Part shown: one piece after another, positions 35,000 to 44,354 of the stretch
How the letters are laid out: every line of letters begins with the position of its first letter
How positions within the stretch are numbered: position 1 is the stretch's first letter
NCBI GenBank assembly: GCA_021299715.1
Contig: JAJTEL010000003.1
Span: 111,200 to 175,199, forward strand
Direction of reading: 5' to 3'
Source: Ilumatobacteraceae bacterium
Lineage (GTDB): Bacteria; Actinomycetota; Acidimicrobiia; Acidimicrobiales; Ilumatobacteraceae
DNA: 64,000 nt
The notes under the pieces: generated by a model
Database searches by the model: none
What the model was told of the DNA's origin: nothing
What the model saw: only the letters and a program-made list of their open reading frames with translations
Program-made: the position numbers and the translations under genes

Positions 35000-35427
35000 G
35001 CGCGACTAATTCGTACTAAGGGAATTTTGCGATCTGTCTTCTGCTGATATTCGGCATACGCCGGCCAATGCGTCAACATCACATTCCACAAACGTTCGTA
35101 ATCGTCAGTATTGGTAATTGTTGTTGCAACGGCAGGAAACACATCGCCTTTCACTTGAATGGTGACTTGAGGTTCTGCAACCAGATTGAGATACCACAGT
35201 GGATGATTCGGGTCTCCACCGCGTGACGCAACAATGATGAAATCGTCGCCGTCTTTTCCGTAAATAAGTGCGCAACGTCGTAAGTCTCCCGACTTGCGTC
35301 CTTTAGTGGTGAGCAACAAAATCTGCGTGCCATTCCACTCGTGACCGTCTTCTCCCTGTGTATCGACGTATCGCTTGATGTGGTCGGCTACCCAATTCAG
35401 TGGGCTGTCTTTTATTTCGCTACTCAT
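34996..35427 (-). CDS. Deazaflavin (F420)-dependent nitroreductase-family (Ddn-like) protein
   Basis: 143 residues. ILLLTTKGRKSGDLRRCALIYGKDGDDFIIVASRGGDPNHPLWYLNL is the split-barrel core of the Ddn/DUF385 family, with the TxGRKSG and NHPLWYxNL motifs. The mycobacterial Ddn uses reduced F420; other members bind FMN or flavin. The ATG at 35427 was chosen, since longer in-frame starts run into the Tag gene. It presumably reduces quinones or detoxifies electrophiles. Confidence 0.85.
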   Translation of the reverse strand: MSSEIKDSPLNWVADHIKRYVDTQGEDGHEWNGTQILLLTTKGRKSGDLRRCALIYGKDGDDFIIVASRGGDPNHPLWYLNLVAEPQVTIQVKGDVFPAVATTITNTDDYERLWNVMLTHWPAYAEYQQKTDRKIPLVRISRA

Positions 35428-35440
35428 ATCAGCGAGGTTA

Positions 35441-36070
35441 TTACGAGTTCGTATGTTTGCGGCGCAACTGTTCACACTCGTGTTGTACCCAGCAACCGTC
35501 AACGTGATCATTGACCAACCCCATGGACTGCATGAACGAGTACATGGTTGTTGGCCCAACAAACTTCCATCCGCGTTTCTTTAAGTCTTTCGAAAGACGA
35601 ACAGCCGATGGTGAGGTGGTGGCAAGACCCGAAGGATGCCCCGATTCACCATCACGGCCGAATGGAGTGTCTGGTGCGTACGACCAGATGAAATCGGTGA
35701 GTGATCCGAGTTCGTGGATGAGTTCTTGTGCACGTAGTGCATTGTTAATGACTGCTTCAATTTTCCCACGATGGCGAACTATGCCGGCATCGGCAAGCAA
35801 ACGATTCACATCTACATCGGAATACAAAGCAACTTTGTGAAAGTCAAAATTGTCGAATGCAGCACGAAAGTTTTCTCGCTTTCGCAAAATTGTGAGCCAC
35901 GACAATCCGGACTGAAAACCTTCAAGACACATTTTCTCGAACAGCCTTTGATCGTCGCGAACGGGCCTACCCCATTCAGTGTCGTGATAGTCCTGATACT
36001 GAACATCGTCACCTGGCCACCAACACCGAAATGACGCGTCATCAACTGGTCGCAACCATTCGGATGTCAT
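35441..36070 (-). CDS. tag: DNA-3-methyladenine glycosylase I
   Basis: 209 residues. FRCWWPGDDVQYQDYHDTEWG gives the N-terminal zinc and substrate-pocket part, EGFQSGLSWLTILRKRENF the HhH-fold core, and GLVNDHVDGCWVQHEC the C-terminal zinc ligands (Cys, His, His, Cys overall). It removes 3-methyladenine from alkylated DNA. It overlaps the stop of the monooxygenase-like gene by 4 nt and precedes the Ddn-like gene by 13 nt. Confidence 0.92.
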   Translation of the reverse strand: MTSEWLRPVDDASFRCWWPGDDVQYQDYHDTEWGRPVRDDQRLFEKMCLEGFQSGLSWLTILRKRENFRAAFDNFDFHKVALYSDVDVNRLLADAGIVRHRGKIEAVINNALRAQELIHELGSLTDFIWSYAPDTPFGRDGESGHPSGLATTSPSAVRLSKDLKKRGWKFVGPTTMYSFMQSMGLVNDHVDGCWVQHECEQLRRKHTNS

Positions 36071-36399
36071 TGAGCACTTCCTGATGCAGAAAAAACGTGA
36101 GAGTACGTCACTGAGGCCACTTGAATTGAGTACGTCTCGTAGAACTCTTCAATTCCACGACGCTGAGCCGCTTTGTGTTCGGGGTGATCGCGCCACGCAT
36201 CGTGAGTGCGCTGATTTTCGAATGTCACCACCGTGACTCGCTCTCCGTCTGCTGCGACAAAGGTCTTTGCGTCAATAAAACCCTCCATGGCGCGAGCCAG
36301 GTCAAAGATGTGAGGTGCCAGTGCCCCATATGCATCTTCGGCCGTACTTCGCACTCGATTGCGAAAAACGGTGACGACATGCGTTGTAGGTGAAGCCAT
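36067..36399 (-). CDS. Antibiotic biosynthesis monooxygenase (ABM)-like dimeric alpha/beta barrel protein
   Basis: 110 residues. A ferredoxin-like pattern is visible: VVTVFRNRVR, EGFIDAKTFVAADGERVTVVTFENQRTHDAWRDHPEHKAAQRRG, which is the typical ABM/Dabb heme-degrading-like strand and helix order. The catalytic function is unknown. The ATG at 36399 was chosen over 36444 because the domain begins right after it. It ends with a 4-nt overlap on tag. Confidence 0.72.
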   Translation of the reverse strand: MASPTTHVVTVFRNRVRSTAEDAYGALAPHIFDLARAMEGFIDAKTFVAADGERVTVVTFENQRTHDAWRDHPEHKAAQRRGIEEFYETYSIQVASVTYSHVFSASGSAQ

Positions 36400-36461
36400 G
36401 CCACAGTTTCTCACGCCGTCCACGTACGTCCTCCCCCATTCCAAAGGAGTACGGTGACCAT

Positions 36462-37991
36462 ATGGGGAAAGAATCGTCGGTTCCGGGCTTTACGCGGGCG
36501 CGCCTCATTGCGGTACTAGGCGCTTTGGCCACAGCCACAATGTTGGCAAACCTTGAAACATCCATCATTGCCACCGCACTTCCAAAAATTGTTGGTGACT
36601 TCAACTCATTTGAGAGTTTCGCATGGGTAGGCACGTCGTACATCGTGACGTCTGCTATCGCCACACCACTTCTTGGAAAATTGTCAGACTTGTACGGACG
36701 CCGACGCATTTTTCAGATCACCATGTTCATTTTCTTGGTGGGATCATTTTTGTGCGGTGCTGCTAACTCCATGGGCCAACTCATTGCGGCGCGTGCATTC
36801 CAAGGTCTCGGCGGTGGCGGAATTCAGGCGTTGAGCTTCGCCGTCATCGGAGACATCATTCCGCCACGTGATCGTGGTCGTTACATCGGTTACTTCACTC
36901 TCGCATTCGTTGGGTCTGCACTTCTTGGGCCACTTGTAGGTGGATACATCATCGACAATTATTCGTGGAAGTGGATTTTCTGGATCAATGTTCCGTTCAT
37001 CTTGATTGTGGGCGCAGTCACTCACTTCGCACTCAAGCTTCCGTTCAGTAAAAAAGAAGCCAAGCTCGATTACGCCGGAGCAGCACTTTTGTCTGTCACG
37101 GTCGGAAGTTTCATGGTGGGCCTTGAAGAAGGTCGAACCGGATGGACCGATACACACGTTCTCGGATTATTTGGTGCGTCTGTCCTTGGATTGATTGCGT
37201 TTGTCTTTGTTGAAAGCAGAGCAACCGAACCAATGATTCCGTTAAAACTGTTTTCAAACAAAGTTGTCTTCCGCAGCGCAATGCTTGGTATGTGCGCTGG
37301 AACTGTTGTGTACGGCTCCGGATCGTTTCTTACGTTGTTCTTTCAAGACTCTCAGTTCCTCTCCCCCACCGAATCTGGATTGCGCTCTCTTCCACAGATG
37401 GCCGGAGTTATTGCCGCAACTTTCGGTGTCGGGCGTCTTATCTCAAAGACTGGTCGTTACAAGCCGTTTCCCATCATCGGTTCGTTCGTTGCTGGTGCGG
37501 GCATGCTGGCACTAACGCAAATTGATGGAACCACGCCGTACTGGATCTTTATTCTCCCCATGATTGTGATGGGGTTTGGTTCGGCATCAATTTTCTCCTC
37601 AACATCAATTGCAAGCCAGAACGGAGTGGAGTTTCACGACCTTGGCGTTGCAACGGCAACTGTGATGTTCTTCCGCTCACTAGGCGGTTCACTTGGGCTT
37701 GCAATCTTTGGCACCATTTTGAACTCCACTATTCGAAGTGAAATTCCAGCGCGCACGGGCATTGAGCCCGACAAAGCAGCCAGCCTCATTCGGTCACCAG
37801 AAGAGATTCAACGACTTGCAGACATTCCACGGCAAGCTGTCGTAGACAGCGTGGCAATGGGCGTAAGTCGCATCTATTGGTGTTGCGTCGCAATCATGGT
37901 GGTCGGGTTCCTTATTGCTCTCGTTCTTCCCGAAATACCATTGAAGCAACGCGCTGGACTTTCCGACGCACTTGAAAATTCGAATTCGTAA
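36462..37991 (+). CDS. MFS drug exporter, DHA2 (EmrB/QacA) family
   Basis: 509 residues with 14 predicted TM segments. GKLSDLYGRRRIF is motif A between TM2 and TM3, ANLETSIIATALPKI is TM1 with the conserved acidic residue of DHA2 transporters, and GSALLGPLVGGYI is motif C of antiporters. It is an H+-driven exporter of drugs or other amphiphiles. AAAGGAG lies about 13 nt upstream of the ATG at 36462. It is divergent from the ABM-like gene; no regulator is adjacent. Confidence 0.9.
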   Translation: MGKESSVPGFTRARLIAVLGALATATMLANLETSIIATALPKIVGDFNSFESFAWVGTSYIVTSAIATPLLGKLSDLYGRRRIFQITMFIFLVGSFLCGAANSMGQLIAARAFQGLGGGGIQALSFAVIGDIIPPRDRGRYIGYFTLAFVGSALLGPLVGGYIIDNYSWKWIFWINVPFILIVGAVTHFALKLPFSKKEAKLDYAGAALLSVTVGSFMVGLEEGRTGWTDTHVLGLFGASVLGLIAFVFVESRATEPMIPLKLFSNKVVFRSAMLGMCAGTVVYGSGSFLTLFFQDSQFLSPTESGLRSLPQMAGVIAATFGVGRLISKTGRYKPFPIIGSFVAGAGMLALTQIDGTTPYWIFILPMIVMGFGSASIFSSTSIASQNGVEFHDLGVATATVMFFRSLGGSLGLAIFGTILNSTIRSEIPARTGIEPDKAASLIRSPEEIQRLADIPRQAVVDSVAMGVSRIYWCCVAIMVVGFLIALVLPEIPLKQRAGLSDALENSNS

Positions 37992-38028
37992 GAACGCGAC
38001 AAAGATTTCTCTTCGTCACTGATTCAAA

Positions 38029-38478
38029 CTACAACGACGGATCTCTGTTCTCGGTTGCTACGCCAAGTACGCGACCAAGTTTTCTGTAACTGGAGCGGAA
38101 GGCTTCCAGAACTTCGGGGTTATCCACTATTTCGTCGGGAAAGCCTTCTTGAATGATTGTGATGAGAGTTCCGCCATCGGACTCGGTGAACTTTTGAATT
38201 GAGCGAATGTTCATTCCAGGCTCACTGAAGACAAACAGGTTCGGTTCTTCCATTTCCACAATTGTTCCAGAGTTTTCGTTCACCACTCCAGTGTCATCAA
38301 ACACCATGTCGAACGCAACGCGGCCACCAATATGCAAGTCCATCACCACAGACTCAAGTGGCACCGACAGACCTTCTGGCGCAATGAATTGATGAAACAG
38401 TTCGGGAGTGGTCCATGCGTGTCAGACCTGCTCCGGTGTACAGGCAACCCAATGTTTGATGATGAGCGGTTTCGTCAT
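38029..38478 (-). pseudogene. AHSA1/START-like (SRPBCC) gene interrupted by an in-frame UGA
   Basis: On the minus strand the frame starts at 38478 (MTKPLIIKHWVACTPEQV), reads UGA at 38424-38422, and then continues in the same frame HAWTTPELFHQFIAPEGL to the end of a normal AHSA1-length protein (149 codons). The expected residue at the stop is Trp (VW-AWTTPE in the family), so a single TGG to TGA change explains it. The rest (LHIGGRVAFDMVF, MNIRSIQKF) is intact. A shorter protein could be made from an internal start near 38364. It could be a recent nonsense mutation, a sequencing error or, less likely, readthrough. Confidence 0.75.
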
Positions 38479-38490
38479 TCATTTAGTCAA

Positions 38491-38922
38491 TCACAGCGTG
38501 TAGCGATACACGTTGGTCTCGCGCTGAACGAAGCCCAATTTTTGATACAGACGGTTCGCTGCTTCGCGAGACGGACGTGACGTGAGATCAACAGTGACTG
38601 CATTGCGCATCTTCGCTTCTTGCAGGGCTGCGTGATTCAACGCTTCTCCAACACCGTGACCGCGAGCGGAACTGTCCACCACAACATCTTCAATCCATGC
38701 ACGCACTCCGGTGGGAATGGGAAAAATTGCAAGCGTGAGTGATCCCACTATCGTCCCGTCAACTCTGGCTACGAACAGGATGCATGTGGGAGAAGCGATG
38801 ATTTCGGCCAGAGCGTCCCTACTTGGGGCCGGATTCGATGAGGACAACTGCGGGATAAGGGTCTCAAATGCTGAGACCAATTCATCTGTGACCATGTCGG
38901 CTTTTTCCACAACAACTGCCAT
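38491..38922 (-). CDS. GNAT-family N-acetyltransferase
   Basis: 143 residues. TILFVARVDGTIVGSLTLA-like strands, then DVVVDSSARGHGVGEALNHAALQEA, the acetyl-CoA pyrophosphate loop (RGHGVG), and NRLYQKLGF, are the standard GNAT motifs. The acceptor is unknown. It precedes the AHSA1-like pseudogene by 12 nt, in the same direction, and is divergent from the PAC2 gene. Confidence 0.85.
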   Translation of the reverse strand: MAVVVEKADMVTDELVSAFETLIPQLSSSNPAPSRDALAEIIASPTCILFVARVDGTIVGSLTLAIFPIPTGVRAWIEDVVVDSSARGHGVGEALNHAALQEAKMRNAVTVDLTSRPSREAANRLYQKLGFVQRETNVYRYTL

Positions 38923-38970
38923 TCCTCAACCTTGCCACACGACGCCACCGAAGACGGTAGGTTTTGGGGA

Positions 38971-39882
38971 ATGACGGCTTCAGATCATGTCCGCTGGTTG
39001 TCCAATCCACGACTCCAAAGCCCCACCATGATTGCTGCCTTTAGTGGCTGGAACGATGCTGCCGATGCCGCAAGCACTGCCGTTCGCACATTGATTAACG
39101 CGTGGAATGCCGAACCGCTCTGCGACATCGACCCAGAAGAGTTCACCGACTTTGCAACAATCCGTCCATCGGTCCGACTCGAAGACGGCGTCACGCGAAG
39201 CATTGTGTGGCCAAAAGTCAGCATGTGGCACGCAAGCACTCCAGGTTCCGACGTCATCCTTGTTCTAGGTCCAGAACCAAGTTTGAAGTGGCGCCTCTTT
39301 ACAGAACAGGTTGTTGGTGTTGCCGCTCGCTTCGACGCATCAATGGTTCTCACACTTGGCGCACTACTGGCCGATGTGTCCCACCGTTCCGAGGTTCAGG
39401 TCATGGGAACAGCAAACGACGACCACACCATTGAACGCTTCGACCTTCAGCGTTCGCGATATGAAGGTCCCACTGGAGTTATCAGCGTGGTTCACGATGC
39501 GTGTACACATTCGTCTCTTCCTTCAGCGTCACTGTGGGCTGCAGTTCCAGCCATTGCGTCGCAAATTCCTTCACCAAAAGCTGCAAATGCTCTTATCGGC
39601 CGTGCATGCGAAATCATTGGTACACCATCGCCTCTTCACGTACTACACAACCAAGTTGTCGCCTACGACAACAAAGTGGAAGAGATGATTGAAGACGACG
39701 AAGATCTTCGCGAATATGTTGAACGACTAGAGACAATGGGCGACGATCCATTTGGTCTCGAGAATCCGAATCAATTGGAATTTGATTTTTCCGATGACGA
39801 CACCGACGACGATGCCGAAGAAAATATTGACACTTTGGTAGACGAACTCGAACAGTTTTTACGCGATCAAGATTCGAATTAG
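38971..39882 (+). CDS. PAC2 family protein
   Basis: 303 residues. MIAAFSGWNDAADAASTAV and VILVLGPEPSLKWRLFTEQ are typical of the PAC2 (proteasome assembly chaperone 2-like) family common in actinobacteria. The C-terminus is very acidic (DFSDDDTDDDAEE). The bacterial role is unproven; a link to proteasome assembly or Pup systems is inference. The ATG at 38971 has GGGGA before it; an upstream start at 38932 adds 13 residues. The end overlaps the convergent NUDIX gene by 4 nt. Confidence 0.85.
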   Translation: MTASDHVRWLSNPRLQSPTMIAAFSGWNDAADAASTAVRTLINAWNAEPLCDIDPEEFTDFATIRPSVRLEDGVTRSIVWPKVSMWHASTPGSDVILVLGPEPSLKWRLFTEQVVGVAARFDASMVLTLGALLADVSHRSEVQVMGTANDDHTIERFDLQRSRYEGPTGVISVVHDACTHSSLPSASLWAAVPAIASQIPSPKAANALIGRACEIIGTPSPLHVLHNQVVAYDNKVEEMIEDDEDLREYVERLETMGDDPFGLENPNQLEFDFSDDDTDDDAEENIDTLVDELEQFLRDQDSN

Positions 39883-40586
39883 TGATTCGTTCCTTCGCCA
39901 CGCCACATCTCGGCGCGCGGAGCATCAAAAGTTGCTGGGGTTACCGTTCCAGAAATAGCGGCAAACGCCATGTCGCCCCACCATTGTGCGCCCGCTGTTG
40001 GCGTGGGCAATTCGTCGGGACCAAACCAACCAACATCTGCAGTTTCTAACGGATGCGGATTTAGTTGACCACCAGTTGCACGCATATGAAAGAGCAACAT
40101 GTACATGCCGAAACGAGAGAAACCCATTCGCATTCCATCAACAACACCAAGAAGCTGAAGCGGCTCGGCAATGATTCCGGTTTCTTCTTCCACTTCTTTC
40201 ATTGCCACTTCAGATGGTGAGTACCCAACGTCGGCCCAACCAGTGGGATACAACCACACACCACTTTCTTTTCGCTTGACAAGTAAAAGCTTTCCGTCGT
40301 CATTGCCCACGATTGCTCCGATGGCCACTTTGGGCGTTACATAACCCGGCACACCTTCACCAACAGAATCCATCCATTCCTGAACGAAGTGATCTTGTTC
40401 GCGGCGAATCTCTAATGCGTCATCGGCCGCAGTCTTAATGTCTGCCGCAACCTTCAGAACCTCTTCGTATCGTTCGCGTTCATACAAACTGAGGGTGAAC
40501 CCCATACCGGTTCGCGCAATTGCTGCAAGAGTCTCACTCCACCGAATGAGATCTCGAGTGAAGTCTTGTGGTTGTGCATCGCTCAC
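39879..40586 (-). CDS. NUDIX hydrolase with N-terminal Nudix_hydro_N domain
   Basis: 235 residues. The Nudix box GWADVGYSPSEVAMKEVEEETGI spans the REVxEExGU consensus in slightly changed form (KEVEEETGI). The N-terminal ~60 residues (LIRWSETLAAIARTGMGFTLSLYERERYEEV) match the Nudix_hydro_N helical domain. These enzymes act on nucleoside-diphosphate compounds such as sugar nucleotides. It is followed by the glnD gene in the same direction, 42 nt upstream on the coordinate scale (40587-40628 side). Confidence 0.87.
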   Translation of the reverse strand: MSDAQPQDFTRDLIRWSETLAAIARTGMGFTLSLYERERYEEVLKVAADIKTAADDALEIRREQDHFVQEWMDSVGEGVPGYVTPKVAIGAIVGNDDGKLLLVKRKESGVWLYPTGWADVGYSPSEVAMKEVEEETGIIAEPLQLLGVVDGMRMGFSRFGMYMLLFHMRATGGQLNPHPLETADVGWFGPDELPTPTAGAQWWGDMAFAAISGTVTPATFDAPRAEMWRGEGTNH

Positions 40587-40627
40587 AAGGAGAACCCTAG
40601 TGCGCCCACATCGTTCATGCTTTCTGG

Positions 40628-42913
40628 CTACTTGTCACTGACCGCAAACAAGATGGCGCGTGAAATTTCTTTTTTGTAGACATCGTCGGTAATGCGTCCA
40701 CCACCAGATTCACGGACATAGAAGGCATCCACCACTTCGTTTCCAAGTGTGAGAACACGTGCGTGTCGAATGTCGAGGCCTAGATCTGCAATGGCTTTTG
40801 TGATGCGATGCAACACACCAACGGTGTCGGGAGCACGTACCTCAAGAAATGTGGCATTTGACGACGCGGCATCGTCAAAGCGAACGCTTGGTTCGGCAGG
40901 CGCAACGGCAGATTGCGCACGGCGAGGACGCGCTGTGGCTGCACGGTCAGCAAGCCGTGACTCAAGCGCTAGTCGACCCGTTAAAGCCAGATTCAAGTTC
41001 GACACGATGGGTGTCCAATCGATGTCGCCATGCGGACTGCTGACACGAAATTCTGATGCTGCCATTCCTTGTTCATCCGAATGAGCTTCTGCACCCAAAA
41101 CATCGAGCCCACTGAGAGCCAGTACACCGGCCACTTTGCTAAACGTGCCTGGACGGTCGGGGCTAACAACGGTGACGCGATCGGGCTGAGTGCGAATAGC
41201 GATTTCGCCTGTTGCCATTAATTCAAGAACAGCTGCATCGGGGAATAGTCGCCACATCACTTCGGCAACGTCGCCACCACCCAGAACATGCCGCACTCTG
41301 TCAACAAGAAGTGTGATGAGTTCTGCTTTCCACTCGCTCCAGGCAGAGGGTCCTGTTGCCAAAGAGTCTGCTTCGGTGAGCGCATGCAAAAGGTCGAGTA
41401 CGACTACCGAGCCAAGTTTGTCAGCAACCATAGAAATAGTCGCATCATCTGACAGATCACGCCTAGTTGCGGTATCTGCAAGAAGCAAGTGATGTTCAAT
41501 AAGTGATGAAACGATTGATTGATCTGCGGACGACATGCCCATTCGCTGACCAATCACCGCAAACATGTCAACACCAACTTCGGTGTGATCACCTGGGTAT
41601 CCCTTACCAATGTCGTGGAAGAGTGCACCGAGCACAAGAAGGTCTGGACGCGAGACGCGTTCTGCTAGTGCACTGGCATTTGCAACTGTTTGCCACAAGT
41701 GTCGGTCAACGGTGTACCTATGAAACGCATTGCGCTGCGGCTTACTGCGTACTGGTGCCCATTCGGGTAACACTCTCACCAACAAATTTCTTTGGTCAAG
41801 AGACTCAAGAACTGGAATTGCCGCTTCACCTTCCAATAACAACGCAACAACATCGTCACTTGCGCCTGCGGGCCACGGGTCTGGCCAAATGGGAAGTTGT
41901 TGTGCCAACCGATCAAGTGATGTGCGATCTATTCGAGCTCCCAATCGAGCAGCAGCCGTGGCAACTCGCAACAACAACGTTGGATCATCAGCAACATCAA
42001 CATCGTTCGTGAGATGAACTTCGCCATTGATGAGTTGAACCCCAGGAGCCAGAGGTTGAGGAATTGACGACCTGTCTGCTGGCGGATCAAGTCGTGCCCA
42101 CACTTCATCTGCAATCCATGCAACTCGTCGTCCCACTTCAGCAACCGATGCCATCAGTGCATCGTCCGACTCGAAACCCGCAAGTTGTGCTACCGCACGT
42201 TGGTCTTCCAATCGGAGTACTTCTGTTGGCCGACCAATGTGTCGATGCAGTGCCACTCGAACATTCAGAAGAACATCGTTGCAACGCTCCAGTTGTCCGG
42301 CGTCTCCAGGAAGTAAATCCAAACCTGCGCGCACTGCCCAGTGCAAAGCATGAATATCGCGTAACCCGCCCATGCCTTCTTTCAAATTGGGTTCAAGGAG
42401 AAACGCGACTTCACCATCTTTGTTGTAACGATCGAGCACTCGCGCATGAAGTTCAACAAGCCACTCACGTCCACGCTTCTTCCAGCTCTCATTTGTGGCG
42501 GAAATAACTTCTTCTCCTAGCGCTGCATTGCCAGCGATTACTCGCGCCGTAACAAGAGACGTAGCCGTATCAAGGTCTGACGCACACAACTGGATGGTCT
42601 CTTTGGGCGTACGCACGGAATGACCCAACTTCACGCCGGTATCCCACACCGGATACCACATACGTGAGGCAATCTCACTGATGTCTTTCACACCTCGATG
42701 AACAAGAAGAACATCTAGATCACTTTGTGGTGCTAACTCTTTTCGGCCGTATCCGCCTACAGCGATAAGAACCATGTCGTCTGCCTTCTTCACACTCGCT
42801 GTGGCTTCACGAAAGAGTTGTGTCAACCATTCATCGGTGGCATCAGACAGCGCATGGCATAAGGCTGTTCCGCGAAGCGATAAATCGGCGATGACGTCAG
42901 CACGTGTTGGCAT
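40628..42913 (-). CDS. glnD: Bifunctional [protein-PII] uridylyltransferase / uridylyl-removing enzyme
   Basis: 761 residues. The nucleotidyltransferase motif VGGYGRKELAPQSDLDVLLVH (~52-72) holds the metal-binding Asp pair. An HD domain (LFHDIGKGYPGDHTEVG) carries the UR activity. Two ACT domains at the C-terminus (VVSPDRPGTFSKVAGVLALSGL and RAPDTVGVLHRITKAIADLGL) sense glutamine. The enzyme (de)uridylylates PII to control nitrogen assimilation; no glnB/amtB is adjacent. The ATG at 42913 overlaps the upstream stop by one base (TAATG), implying coupling. Confidence 0.94.
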   Translation of the reverse strand: MPTRADVIADLSLRGTALCHALSDATDEWLTQLFREATASVKKADDMVLIAVGGYGRKELAPQSDLDVLLVHRGVKDISEIASRMWYPVWDTGVKLGHSVRTPKETIQLCASDLDTATSLVTARVIAGNAALGEEVISATNESWKKRGREWLVELHARVLDRYNKDGEVAFLLEPNLKEGMGGLRDIHALHWAVRAGLDLLPGDAGQLERCNDVLLNVRVALHRHIGRPTEVLRLEDQRAVAQLAGFESDDALMASVAEVGRRVAWIADEVWARLDPPADRSSIPQPLAPGVQLINGEVHLTNDVDVADDPTLLLRVATAAARLGARIDRTSLDRLAQQLPIWPDPWPAGASDDVVALLLEGEAAIPVLESLDQRNLLVRVLPEWAPVRSKPQRNAFHRYTVDRHLWQTVANASALAERVSRPDLLVLGALFHDIGKGYPGDHTEVGVDMFAVIGQRMGMSSADQSIVSSLIEHHLLLADTATRRDLSDDATISMVADKLGSVVVLDLLHALTEADSLATGPSAWSEWKAELITLLVDRVRHVLGGGDVAEVMWRLFPDAAVLELMATGEIAIRTQPDRVTVVSPDRPGTFSKVAGVLALSGLDVLGAEAHSDEQGMAASEFRVSSPHGDIDWTPIVSNLNLALTGRLALESRLADRAATARPRRAQSAVAPAEPSVRFDDAASSNATFLEVRAPDTVGVLHRITKAIADLGLDIRHARVLTLGNEVVDAFYVRESGGGRITDDVYKKEISRAILFAVSDK

Positions 42914-43422
42914 TACTTCACTTTTCCTTCCGCGCGACGACGAGTGAGAATTGTTGCTGCCTTCCATGCACCCCATGTAATTCCCGCCTCATGAACGTCT
43001 TCGGACAAATCCCGCCATGTCAAGGGTCCGATTGCATACACATCGTCAGGCATGGCGCGTCTTTCAAATTCGTCGCGACGTGGTTGTGGAACACCAGCAG
43101 AAGCTAGAGCTGCAGTGACAACAGAAGTACACGAGCGAAGAACGTGTAACGGGTTTTCTCGTTGTTCGTCAACATCTGCCGCTAGTAAGGCCGAAAGGTC
43201 ATGGTGAACACGATGAGAAACGTCACGAATGAGGTCTTCGACAGGAAGACTGTGATCTGTCGCAATCTCTTCCAACCGTTGCGTGAGCCACTGGGGAATG
43301 GCCGCCATAACGGCACGAAACAGGGCCTCTGCGTACGAGTCCAATTCGGCTATGTCTGCATCTGCACCCATGACACTGGCGAGTGTATGGACGCCCTCAA
43401 GGGCAGAACCACCACGAAACAA
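42913..43422 (-). CDS. Hypothetical protein upstream of glnD
   Basis: About 169 residues, unrecognised. It is mostly helical (AEALFRAVMAAIPQWLTQRLEEIATD, LIRDVSHRVHHDLSALLAADVDEQRENPLHVLRSCTSVVTAALASAGVP) and polar, without signal peptide. The start is unclear: TTG 43422, chosen, or ATG 43371. Upstream in-frame sequence without a normal start codon lies over the divergent patatin gene. The stop overlaps the glnD start as TAATG, so it is translationally coupled to glnD and may take part in nitrogen regulation. Confidence 0.7.
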   Translation of the reverse strand: MFRGGSALEGVHTLASVMGADADIAELDSYAEALFRAVMAAIPQWLTQRLEEIATDHSLPVEDLIRDVSHRVHHDLSALLAADVDEQRENPLHVLRSCTSVVTAALASAGVPQPRRDEFERRAMPDDVYAIGPLTWRDLSEDVHEAGITWGAWKAATILTRRRAEGKVK

Positions 43423-43468
43423 ACATGCAACAAACTTTCGTGGCGAACCATGGGCTAGACATTGACTG

Positions 43469-44287
43469 ATGAGTTCTGCAGTAGTTCTGGCTGGTGGCGG
43501 CGTCACTGGAATTGCCTGGGAAACAGGTGTCCTTCTTGGTCTAGAGGAATCTGGGCACGGAGTGATTGCTTCCGCCGACCTAGTCGTGGGTACAAGTGCC
43601 GGGGCCACCGTTGGGGCACAGCTCTTATCGGGAACACCACTTCGTGAACTGTATGAACGCCAGACAGCCGATACCCACCAAGAAATCACACCGAACATCA
43701 ACCTTGAATCGCTCGCGGTGATTTTCGGAGAACTTGCTGCGGGTGGAACATCAACCGATGAACAACGGAAGCGAATTGGCGAGATTGCACTCAACGCCGA
43801 CACCGTCTCAGTGGCAGATCGTCGCGCCGTCATTGAATGGCGTTTGCCTTCACATCAGTGGCCAACGACGCCACTTGTACTGACTGCTATTCACGCACAA
43901 ACGGGAAAATTTGTGACGTGGACAGAAGACAGTGATGTGCCATTAATTGATGCGGTTGCTTCTAGTTGTGCAGTACCCAGCGTGTGGCCATGTGTGGAGA
44001 TTCATAAAGAGTTGTATTACGACGGTGGCTTGCGTACCAGTACAAATGCACACCTTGCGGAGGGATACGACATTGTCACCGTCATTGCTCCCCTCACCCA
44101 AGGAATTTCACCGCTGATTGCAGAGGAGATTACGTACTTACGCTCAACCGGTTCTGTGGTGAACATCATCACTACTGATGCACTAGCAATCGATGCGATG
44201 GGGCTCAACTCGCTTGATCCCACCTATCGACGCGTTGCTGCAGAACATGGACTGCGACAAGGAAAGAACGCTCAACTGACGCCGTGA
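43469..44287 (+). CDS. Patatin-like phospholipase
   Basis: 272 residues. AVVLAGGGVTGIAWETG is the oxyanion glycine loop, VVGTSAGATVG holds the nucleophile Ser43 (GxSxG), and YYDGGLR the catalytic Asp (about 186). It hydrolyses acyl esters of lipids. It is divergent from the hypothetical gene upstream of glnD and is followed by the sulfatase gene after 67 nt on the same strand. Confidence 0.9.
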   Translation: MSSAVVLAGGGVTGIAWETGVLLGLEESGHGVIASADLVVGTSAGATVGAQLLSGTPLRELYERQTADTHQEITPNINLESLAVIFGELAAGGTSTDEQRKRIGEIALNADTVSVADRRAVIEWRLPSHQWPTTPLVLTAIHAQTGKFVTWTEDSDVPLIDAVASSCAVPSVWPCVEIHKELYYDGGLRTSTNAHLAEGYDIVTVIAPLTQGISPLIAEEITYLRSTGSVVNIITTDALAIDAMGLNSLDPTYRRVAAEHGLRQGKNAQLTP

Positions 44288-44354
44288 ACGCACCTGATTA
44301 TTCAGGCCGGCAGTGTCTGAAAGTACACTGACCACACCATTCTCGGAGGCACTG

